Below, in pieces: positions 35,594 through 43,194 of a stretch of 64,000 bases of DNA. The position numbers and the translations under genes are program-made. Under the pieces are notes generated by a model. That model was not told the DNA's origin and did not search any database. It saw only the letters and a program-made list of their open reading frames with translations. Source of the stretch: Lactobacillus sp. ESL0700 (GTDB lineage: Bacteria; Bacillota; Bacilli; Lactobacillales; Lactobacillaceae). Numbering within the stretch: the first letter of the stretch is position 1; each line of letters begins with the position of its first letter. Location: positions 310,001 through 374,000 of the forward strand of contig NZ_CP113930.1 in assembly GCF_029392095.1 (NCBI RefSeq), in the 5' to 3' direction.

Positions 35594-36403
35594 CTAAAAA
35601 ACAAATTTGGTAAAGGCTTGGCTAATACCGTCATTGTCATTTGAGCTAGTTATATAATCAGCTTGCTCCTTAGCCTGCTGGCTACCGTTACCCATGCACA
35701 CACCTGTACCAGCAAAATTAAACATCGGAATATCATTGCGCTCATCGCCAAGTGCCATGACCTCGCTAGCATCAATGTTTAATGTAGCACAAAGCTCTTT
35801 TAAGCCATTACCCTTGTTGACCTTGGGATTGAGCAGCTCGATGAAGTGTGGATCGGAGCGAATAACATAGAGATCTTTGCCAAATTCAGCTGTAATACTA
35901 TCTTGATAGCGATTAAGCAATTCAGACTCGCCGACAAAGCAACCTTTGGCAACCGAAAAGCTATCGGGCAATTCGTCTGGTGTACGTACATATAGAGGAG
36001 CGGTATTTTCGTAAGCTTGAAGATAGACAACGTAGTCAATATTATGATTAGCGGTGATGATGTGTGAATCTTCGTCCACAACATTGAATGGTAACTTGTG
36101 GGCTAATGCAAATGCCGTCATTTTACGATAAAGTTCATTGTTAACCAGATCTTTAGTGATAATTTTATCGTCAGCATCGCGTGTAATTGCGCCATTTAAG
36201 GTAACGGCGTATTGCTCTGGGCCAGTAATACCTAGTTCTGTCATATATGATTTAAGGCCTGCAATTGGCCTGCCAGAACAAAGGACAATTTTGATACCTT
36301 GGTTAAGTGCCTCAGTGATTGCCGCTTTAGTTCTGGCTAAAATCTGCCCAGCTGAATTTAATAATGTTCCGTCGGTGTCGATTGCAACTAGTTTAATTGC
36401 CAT
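35594..36403 (-). CDS. HAD-superfamily phosphatase, Cof/YidA type
   Basis: The 269-residue Cof-type hydrolase has motif I DTDGTLL (Asp9, Asp11), motif II in VLCSGRP, and motif III/IV in KGNGLKELC and MALGDERNDIPMF. A C2B cap lies between. It dephosphorylates sugar phosphates or similar metabolites; the substrate is not predictable. GAGGAAAAT precedes the ATG. It is divergent from the GNAT gene. Confidence 0.88.
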   Translation of the reverse strand: MAIKLVAIDTDGTLLNSAGQILARTKAAITEALNQGIKIVLCSGRPIAGLKSYMTELGITGPEQYAVTLNGAITRDADDKIITKDLVNNELYRKMTAFALAHKLPFNVVDEDSHIITANHNIDYVVYLQAYENTAPLYVRTPDELPDSFSVAKGCFVGESELLNRYQDSITAEFGKDLYVIRSDPHFIELLNPKVNKGNGLKELCATLNIDASEVMALGDERNDIPMFNFAGTGVCMGNGSQQAKEQADYITSSNDNDGISQAFTKFVF

Positions 36404-36482
36404 GTTATTTTCCTCCTAGCTGTTGCTATAATTACAACTATTATACTAAAATTAAACTATTAATAATAGTGGAGGAAAAAGA

Positions 36483-36998
36483 ATGTCAGTTTATATTCGC
36501 TTGGCGCAAAACGCTGATATGTCGGCAATTATGACGATTATTAACCAAGCAAAAGAGTTGTTAAAACGCGATGGTAGCCCTCAATGGCAAGATGGGCATC
36601 CTAATAGGCTAATGTTTCAGGATGATATTATCAAGAAGCGCGCGTACGTGTTAATTGTTGACCAAGAAGTAGCAGGAGTTGCGGTCTTACAAACTACTCC
36701 TGATCATAATTACGATGAAATTGCGGGTGCATGGCAAAATACGACGACGGAATATGCAACAATTCATCGAATTGCAATTTCTGATCAATATCGCGGCCAA
36801 CATTTGGGAATGATTTTTATTTCCAATTTATTGTCGCGGGGAGTATTCTTGGGCTTTCATAACTTCCGCATTGATACGCATGCTTTGAACAAGCGCATGC
36901 AGGGGTTAATCAAGAAGTCAGGCTATCAATATCGCGGCGTAATTCAAGTTGATCCAACGCCAGATGGGGCTAGATATGCGTATGAATTAAACTTATAA
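36483..36998 (+). CDS. GNAT-family N-acetyltransferase
   Basis: The 171-residue protein opens MSVYIRLAQNADMSAIMTII. Its acetyl-CoA loop region is HRIAISDQYRGQHLGMIFI (conserved R/Q-x-x-G-x-G/A-like). A downstream MQGLIKKSGYQYRG matches the terminal strands. It acetylates an unknown amine. It has its own AT-rich promoter region and a GTGGAGGAA ribosome site. Confidence 0.82.
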   Translation: MSVYIRLAQNADMSAIMTIINQAKELLKRDGSPQWQDGHPNRLMFQDDIIKKRAYVLIVDQEVAGVAVLQTTPDHNYDEIAGAWQNTTTEYATIHRIAISDQYRGQHLGMIFISNLLSRGVFLGFHNFRIDTHALNKRMQGLIKKSGYQYRGVIQVDPTPDGARYAYELNL

Positions 36999-37018
36999 CA
37001 AGAAAATAAAAATTTTAC

Positions 37019-37047
37019 TTGACTTAGGCGTTACATTTCTCTATACT
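37019..37047 (+). promoter_or_regulatory. tRNA-Gln promoter
   Basis: TTGACT, a 17-base spacer and TATACT end 36 bases before the tRNA. Confidence 0.7.
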
Positions 37048-37083
37048 TATAAATGTTGAGTGACAAGTAAAAGCTCAAATGTT

Positions 37084-37154
37084 TGGGTTATAGCCAAGCG
37101 GTAAGGCACTAGTTTTTGGTACTAGTATGCGCTGGTTCGAATCCAGCTAACCCA
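37084..37154 (+). tRNA. tRNA-Gln (anticodon TTG), first copy
   Basis: A 71-base cloverleaf with acceptor arms TGGGTTA / TAACCCA (discriminator included), D-arm AGCCAAGCGGTAAGGC, and anticodon loop reading TTTTGGT. The T-arm is GCTGGTTCGAATCCAGC. It is identical over its whole length to the copy at 47500-47570. Confidence 0.95.
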
Positions 37155-37253
37155 ATAGATGTAATTAGTCTTAATGTCAATTAGCTTCAAGCGTTGGTGT
37201 TAAGGCTTTTTTGTTGTTAGGAATTAGATAAAATTAGCTGTAATTTTAAGAAT

Positions 37254-37266
37254 CGGTGCAAAATTT
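37254..37266 (+). repeat. Copy of a CGGTGCAAAATTT motif
   Basis: CGGTGCAAAATTT appears here and at 37456-37468 and 42504-42516, both times just upstream of a toxin/antitoxin module. The copy here has no module directly attached and may be the trace of an older event. Confidence 0.5.
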
Positions 37267-37383
37267 TAGGCAAAGGTAGATTAATCAAAATATTCTAAAA
37301 TTGGTCTAAACGTAAAAAAGTGACCCGAAAAATGCTATAATAAATGTGTTCAGTAATTTAAATCTATTAGCTTAGATACCTCA

Positions 37384-37413
37384 AGAAAGCCTTAATAACG
37401 GGCTTTCTTTTTG
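37384..37413 (+). terminator. Terminator-like hairpin at the left edge of module copy 1
   Basis: AGAAAGCC / GGCTTTCT stem and T tail. The same hairpin is downstream of the EIIBCA gene at 42432. A TATAAT at about 37336 suggests a short ~65-base transcript may end here. Confidence 0.55.
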
Positions 37414-37518
37414 TTTATCATTTATTTAGGTTAAACGGTTTTTAGTAAAAATTTGCGGTGCAAAATTTGGTGCATCCCTTTAGGGTGTTAAATTATTTAC
37501 AATCTATTTGTTTAAGCT

Positions 37519-37576
37519 AAATCGCCGTAAACCGTGCTGGATAACGAACTGTTATTCAGGCGTATTTTACGGCGGT
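37519..37576. repeat. Long inverted repeat inside module copy 1
   Basis: CGCCGTAAA pairs with TTTTACGGCG, and inside CTGGATAAC pairs with GTTATTCAG. The element is absent from module copy 2, where only TTCGACGGCA remains. It could be a small inserted hairpin element or a transcript end. Confidence 0.5.
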
Positions 37577-37579
37577 ATC

Positions 37580-37674
37580 AAAAAATCCTCTGCATAAACA
37601 GAGGATCATTTTAATGATTGCCTAAAATGACTGGTTTTAGGACTTATGAGGCTTAAAGCCTTGCTACATTTTAT
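37580..37674 (-). ncRNA. Candidate antisense/antitoxin RNA, module copy 1
   Basis: The minus-strand promoter has TTGACA (37704-37709), a 17-base spacer and TAAAAT (37681-37686). The RNA of about 95 bases would end at the hairpin ATCCTCTG / CAGAGGAT with six T. It contains a middle hairpin (CCTAAAA / TTTTAGG, 37621-37641). Its 5' end is complementary to 18 bases of the peptide mRNA around the start codon (37793-37810), with 17 Watson-Crick pairs and one G-U. Start and end are predicted, not measured. Confidence 0.72.
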
Positions 37675-37702
37675 AGCTTTATTTTACGTGGAATTATTAG
37701 CA

Positions 37703-37730
37703 TTGTCAATGTATGAAATTCTGGTAAAAT
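37703..37730 (+). promoter_or_regulatory. Toxin promoter, copy 1, overlapping the antitoxin -35
   Basis: TTGTCA at 37703-37708, a 16-base spacer and TAAAAT at 37725-37730. Its -35 box shares five bases with the divergent antitoxin -35 box. Confidence 0.65.
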
Positions 37731-37794
37731 GACAAATGGAATTACCTGAAATCCGACTAATTTCAATAATGATAATTCTAGGAGGCAAGAAACC

Positions 37795-37890
37795 TTGCTA
37801 TATTTTATAGTTAGCGTTGTGTCTGGTATACTCGCTAACGTTATTGCTGATCTGATTGTAGATTACATCAAAAATCACCATAAGCAATAA
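37795..37890 (+). CDS. Small hydrophobic peptide, putative type I toxin, copy 1
   Basis: The peptide has 31 residues starting at a TTG nine bases after AGGAGG. It is one membrane segment (LYFIVSVVSGILANVIADLI) followed by the polar, basic tail VDYIKNHHKQ. The 5' leader of about 58 bases has a conserved GAATTA / TAATTC helix that ends directly before the ribosome site. A terminator follows (37900-37934). Size, topology and the complementary RNA fit a type I toxin that acts at the membrane. It is not obviously a member of the Fst or TxpA/BsrG families. Toxicity is inferred. Confidence 0.75.
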   Translation: MLYFIVSVVSGILANVIADLIVDYIKNHHKQ

Positions 37891-37899
37891 TTTTCAAAA

Positions 37900-37934
37900 G
37901 GAGAGCGTGTGGGCAATACCACTGCTCTTTTTTA
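37900..37934 (+). terminator. Toxin mRNA terminator, copy 1
   Basis: Stem formed by GAGAGC-GTGTGG and CCACT-GCTCTTTT, with a GCAATA loop, then T tail. Same structure in all three module copies. Confidence 0.7.
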
Positions 37935-37970
37935 TATTCTTAATATTTTTAATTTTACATTTAACATAGA

Positions 37971-38963
37971 TTATATTTGTAAATTTTGATTGTTGATACG
38001 GTAGTTTTTTGGTGTCACACCCAAAAAACTTTCAAATTTTTTGTAAAAAAAGGTCATATTTTTGATACCAACATTTTCAGCTATCTCTAAAATTGGAAGA
38101 GAGGTTTCTGTTAATAGTAAACATGCTTTTTTTAGTTGTGCTTCAAGTTTTATTTCTGAAAATGCTTTTCCAGTTGAGTTCTTCAATAATTTATAAATAC
38201 TACTTGTTGATAAATGAAAAGTTTGCGATAGAGAATTTAATGAACAGTTACCATCTAGTTTTTCAATTTCTTGTAAAATCATTAGTGCATTTTTATTTTT
38301 AGTGCTGAATATGATATTGTCTTTGTCTTTTTTAATTAGTCTACTTAAATAAAAAAATAAAATTGAGCAATAATTTTCTATAAGCTGTAGACTATTTGAT
38401 TTTGGAAAATAATGTTCTTCAAGTATCAAATGAAATATTTGCTTAAATTTTTTTGATTGATGTGTATGAAAAATCAAAAAATTATTTTTTATTTGTTGTC
38501 CAATGATTGCATTAAGTAGAAATTTCCCTAAGGTATCTGAAGCGCTGAATTGTGATAAGAAAGTTGATGAAAAAAAGTCTTTCTTAAAAATAATATTAAA
38601 AACAATGTCGTTTTCACCTTTATATTCAACACTATTAATAACATCAGTGTCTAGTATACAGACATCTCCTTGTTTGAGAGTTATGCGCTTTTTATTGATT
38701 AAAAAAGTACATGATCCGGAATAAACGTAGTTCATTTCCATATCTTTATGAAGATGTGGGGGAATAATGGTATAACGGCTTTCTTTAATCATACCAATAT
38801 TATGTGTTTTAAGTGTATTAATAAAGTCAAAAAAGAATACTTTATTTCCATGATAATTCTTTGTATGTAAGGAATTGTAAAATGGACTTAAAGCGTTTGG
38901 ATGACTTAAGTGCCATTTTTCACTTTTTGTATTTCTATAAATTAGTTTATCTAAATTATTCAT
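37971..38963 (-). CDS. AraC-family transcriptional regulator
   Basis: The 330-residue protein has an N-terminal cupin-like sensor (about 55-120, IPPHLHKDMEMNYVYSGSC and LKQGDVCILD). A C-terminal double helix-turn-helix follows (about 225-320: SLNSLSQTFHLSTSSIYKLLKN and ILEIAENVGIKNMTFFYKKFESFLGVTPKNYR). It is divergent from the beta-glucoside genes, so it most likely activates them in response to the sugar. Two TATGATATT direct repeats 22 bases apart in the shared upstream region are its likely binding sites. Codon use is markedly AT-rich compared with flanking genes. Confidence 0.88.
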   Translation of the reverse strand: MNNLDKLIYRNTKSEKWHLSHPNALSPFYNSLHTKNYHGNKVFFFDFINTLKTHNIGMIKESRYTIIPPHLHKDMEMNYVYSGSCTFLINKKRITLKQGDVCILDTDVINSVEYKGENDIVFNIIFKKDFFSSTFLSQFSASDTLGKFLLNAIIGQQIKNNFLIFHTHQSKKFKQIFHLILEEHYFPKSNSLQLIENYCSILFFYLSRLIKKDKDNIIFSTKNKNALMILQEIEKLDGNCSLNSLSQTFHLSTSSIYKLLKNSTGKAFSEIKLEAQLKKACLLLTETSLPILEIAENVGIKNMTFFYKKFESFLGVTPKNYRINNQNLQI

Positions 38964-38972
38964 TTTACCGAA

Positions 38973-39003
38973 TATGATATTAAATCTACATGATTATGAT
39001 ATT
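38973..39003 (+). promoter_or_regulatory. Direct repeats, candidate AraC-type operator
   Basis: TATGATATT at 38973-38981 and 38995-39003, 22 bases apart, so both lie on the same face of the helix, as is usual for AraC-family activators. Confidence 0.5.
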
Positions 39004-39032
39004 TAATTAATTTTTAATTACTTATATTATAG

Positions 39033-40547
<1,515 letters not shown>

Positions 40548-40572
40548 AATATTTAAAGGAGGATTTTAAGGT

Positions 40573-42408
40573 ATGGATAAACATCAGTTAGCTCAAAAAA
40601 TAATTTCTCTTTTGGGTGGGAATGAAAATATTAATAATTATTGGCATTGTGTTACTAGATTACGATTTACTGTTAATGATGATTCTAAAACTAATTTATC
40701 TGAAATAAAAAAATTGAAGGGAGTTTTAGGTACAGAACTAAGAAATAACCAATATCAAGTTGTAATAGGACCGGGTGTAGATTCACTTTTTTCAGAAGTA
40801 GAGAATATTTTAGGTCAAAAAGAAAGTGATAATTCAAATACTACACATAAAATTAGTGGGAAAATAATTTTGGATGTTATTTCGGGAGTTTTTCAACCGA
40901 TTTTGCCTGCCTTGGTTGCTGGAGGAATGTTAAAAGGAATATTGGCTATAATTTTAGCGATATTTCCTGCTTTGGATAAAAATACTACTATAGCGCTTTT
41001 TAACTTAATTGCTGATGTTCCATTTTACTTTTTGCCATTTTTGCTGGCAATCTCATCTGCTAGAAAGTTTAAACTAAATGAATTTTTAGGTATTTGTATG
41101 GCTGGAGCACTATTATATCCAAGCTTTACTGCAAAGATTTCGAGTGGCAACTCTGGATTAACTTTGTTTGGATTAAAAATACCTGTATTTAATTATGCTA
41201 CATCAGTATTTCCAGTTATTTTAGGTGTTGGATTAATGGCAATAATTTATCATTTTATTGATAAGTTTATTCCTGATGTTATTAAACTGGTTGTAGTTCC
41301 CGCATTAACGTTAATTATTGCAGTTCCAATTGCTATGTGGATTCTGGCTCCTTTAGGTGCTTATGGTGGACAATATTTAGCCAGTGGTATTGTTTGGCTG
41401 TTTAATAAAGCAGGACTATTGGCAGGATTTTTGTTAGGGTTCTTCATGCCTTTAATTGTTTTGACTGGAATGCATCAATCAACTTCTCCTATCCAGATTC
41501 AAAATATTGCTACTTTAGGATATGATTATTTATTACCGATTTCATTTGTACACAATTTAGCTGAATCTGGAGCTGCTTTTGGTATGTCTCTTCGAATGAA
41601 AGATAAAGAAATGAAATCTGCAGGGATGTCTACTAGCTTTTCAGCATTTTTAGGAATTTCAGAGCCTGCATTATATACGGTTAATGTAATACATAAAAAT
41701 GCTCTTTTAGGTGCAATGTTTGGGTCAGGAATTGGCGGTATTTTAACTGTTTTGTTTGGTGTAAAGTGTTTTGCGTTTGTTATGCCAGGAATCACTTCGT
41801 TACCTGTATATGTCAAAGCAGGTGATGGTTTTACTAATGCAATGTTAATGATTTTCTGCTTGATTGCTGCTTTTGTTGTTAGTGCTTCAGTAGCTTATAT
41901 ATTTGGTAGAGAAAAAAAGAATGAAATTAAAGAACACATTGAAGGAACTGTAGAATTATGTTCTCCTGTATCTGGAAAATTAGTTTCATTAAATGAAGTT
42001 AATGACCCAGTTTTTTCTAAAGAAATGATGGGTAAAGGTTTTGCTGTAATGCCAAATTCTGGTGAAATTTATGCACCAGTATCTGGTACTGTATCAATGA
42101 TTGCCGAAACAAAGCATGCGATTGGAATAACGACTGATAATGGATTAGAGATATTAGTTCATATGGGAATTGATACTGTTGAATCAAAAAATAATCCTTT
42201 TACAATTTATGTTGAAAAAAGTCAAAGAGTGAAAATGGGTCAAGAAATAGCTTTAATGGATCTTAAAAAGATTAAAGATGAAAATAAGGACCCTTCGATT
42301 ATAGTGGTTATTACTAATTCACAAAATAAGATTGGAAGTTTTGATATAGCTGTTACAACAAGTGAATTAAATAGTAATACTAAAGTTGCAAGTGCAAAAC
42401 TAATTTAG
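40573..42408 (+). CDS. PTS beta-glucoside transporter EIIBCA
   Basis: The 611-residue protein has domains in the order EIIB (1-90, phosphocysteine Cys26 in WHCVTRLRF), EIIC (about 105-450) and EIIA of the Crr type (about 470-600, His in ILVHMGIDTV). This is the BglF/BglP layout. It imports and phosphorylates beta-glucosides. It follows the glucosidase by 25 bases with an AAAGGAGGA ribosome site. The terminator downstream belongs to the repeat that starts module copy 2. Confidence 0.92.
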   Translation: MDKHQLAQKIISLLGGNENINNYWHCVTRLRFTVNDDSKTNLSEIKKLKGVLGTELRNNQYQVVIGPGVDSLFSEVENILGQKESDNSNTTHKISGKIILDVISGVFQPILPALVAGGMLKGILAIILAIFPALDKNTTIALFNLIADVPFYFLPFLLAISSARKFKLNEFLGICMAGALLYPSFTAKISSGNSGLTLFGLKIPVFNYATSVFPVILGVGLMAIIYHFIDKFIPDVIKLVVVPALTLIIAVPIAMWILAPLGAYGGQYLASGIVWLFNKAGLLAGFLLGFFMPLIVLTGMHQSTSPIQIQNIATLGYDYLLPISFVHNLAESGAAFGMSLRMKDKEMKSAGMSTSFSAFLGISEPALYTVNVIHKNALLGAMFGSGIGGILTVLFGVKCFAFVMPGITSLPVYVKAGDGFTNAMLMIFCLIAAFVVSASVAYIFGREKKNEIKEHIEGTVELCSPVSGKLVSLNEVNDPVFSKEMMGKGFAVMPNSGEIYAPVSGTVSMIAETKHAIGITTDNGLEILVHMGIDTVESKNNPFTIYVEKSQRVKMGQEIALMDLKKIKDENKDPSIIVVITNSQNKIGSFDIAVTTSELNSNTKVASAKLI

Positions 42409-42431
42409 TAGTTTATAGCTTAAGTATCTGG

Positions 42432-42461
42432 AGAAAGCCTTGATAATGGGCTTTCTTTTTG
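42432..42461 (+). terminator. Terminator after EIIBCA gene
   Basis: AGAAAGCC / GGCTTTCT stem with a nine-base loop and T tail. Duplicate of the hairpin at 37384. Confidence 0.75.
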
Positions 42462-42565
42462 TTTGTCATTTATTTAGGTTAAACAGTTTTTAGTAAAAAT
42501 TTGCGGTGCAAAATTTAGTGCATTCCTTTAGAGTGGCAAATTTTTTATAGCTTATTCGACGGCAA

Positions 42566-42662
42566 TAAAAAATCCTCTGCACAAGCAGAGGATCATTTTA
42601 ATGATTGCCTAAAGTAATCGGCTTTAGGGCTTTCGAGGTTTTACCCCGTGATAAGTTTCATC
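42566..42662 (-). ncRNA. Candidate antisense/antitoxin RNA, module copy 2
   Basis: The promoter on the minus strand has TTGACA (42692-42697), a 17-base spacer and TACAAT (42669-42674). The RNA ends at ATCCTCTGC / GCAGAGGAT with T run. The middle hairpin is CCTAAAG / CTTTAGG (42608-42628), a compensatory change relative to copy 1. The 5' end is complementary to TGATAAGTTTCAT in its own toxin mRNA (42785-42797), covering the start codon, and the pairing extends through CCG after a one-base bulge. Confidence 0.72.
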
Positions 42663-42690
42663 GTGAATATTGTACGAAAGAACATTGGCA

Positions 42691-42718
42691 TTGTCAACGT
42701 ATAAAATTCTGGTAAAAT
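42691..42718 (+). promoter_or_regulatory. Toxin promoter, copy 2, overlapping the antitoxin -35
   Basis: TTGTCA at 42691-42696, a 16-base spacer and TAAAAT at 42713-42718. Same back-to-back arrangement as copy 1. Confidence 0.65.
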
Positions 42719-42783
42719 GACTAATGGAATTATCTGAGATTTAATCACTCTTAATTATGGTAATTCTAGGAGGCGAAACTCCG

Positions 42784-42879
42784 ATGATAAGTTTCATTAT
42801 TGGTGTGGTATCTGGGATACTAGCCAATGTTATTTCTGAATTGATTTTAGATTACATCAAAAATCATAGTAAGAAATAA
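42784..42879 (+). CDS. Small hydrophobic peptide, putative type I toxin, copy 2
   Basis: The 31-residue peptide starts at an ATG ten bases after AGGAGG (42768-42773). It keeps the core SGILANVI and the tail DYIKN of copy 1, but its first residues (MISFIIGVV) and several core positions differ (SELIL for ADLIV, HSKK for HHKQ). The leader again has GAATTA / TAATTC just before the ribosome site. The nucleotide differences concentrate where the antisense RNA would pair. Terminator at 42888-42922. Confidence 0.75.
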   Translation: MISFIIGVVSGILANVISELILDYIKNHSKK

Positions 42880-42887
42880 TTTTCAAA

Positions 42888-42922
42888 GGGAGCGTGTGGG
42901 CAATACCACTGCTCTCTTTTTA
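42888..42922 (+). terminator. Toxin mRNA terminator, copy 2
   Basis: GGGAGC-GTGTGG / CCACT-GCTCTC stem with GCAATA loop and T tract. Confidence 0.65.
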
Positions 42923-42972
42923 TTATAGCAGCTGAGGTACTGAGATGGTATTTGTGAGATCTAATGAACACC

Positions 42973-43175
42973 TGACGATTTTTTTAATGATTGCCTAAAG
43001 TAACCAACTTTAGGACTTATTGAAGCTAACCTCAAATGTTATCATTCATAATTGGCTTAGTATCAGGTATACTAGCCAATGTTATTGCTGATCTGATCGT
43101 AGATTACATCAAAAATCACCATAAGCAATAATTTCAAAAGGGAGCGTGTGGACAATACTACTGCTCTCTTTTTTA
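42973..43175 (+). pseudogene. Deleted module copy 3 (toxin ORF fused to antitoxin body)
   Basis: An intact 31-codon frame at 43036-43131 (starts MLSFIIGLVSGILANVIADL) resembles copies 1 and 2. It has no AGGAGG, no leader and no promoter pair. Directly before it lies antitoxin-type sequence, including the hairpin CCTAAAG / CTTTAGG at 42994-43014. The antitoxin terminator is reduced to a T run. The toxin terminator remains (43141-43173). This is the product expected from recombination between the antitoxin target repeat and the toxin start. It is probably silent unless transcribed from outside. Confidence 0.65.
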
Positions 43176-43194
43176 TTATAGCAGGAAATTGTGC

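Noticed and set aside
37519-37576. Terminal inverted repeats of an insertion sequence
   Set aside because: No transposase frame or target duplication was found; the arms are adjacent and form a hairpin.
37795-37890. Assignment of the 31-residue peptides to the Fst/Par or TxpA/BsrG toxin families
   Set aside because: Those systems use convergent, 3'-overlapping RNAs and have different peptide motifs; here the genes are divergent and the peptide core SGILANVI does not match what I recall of them.
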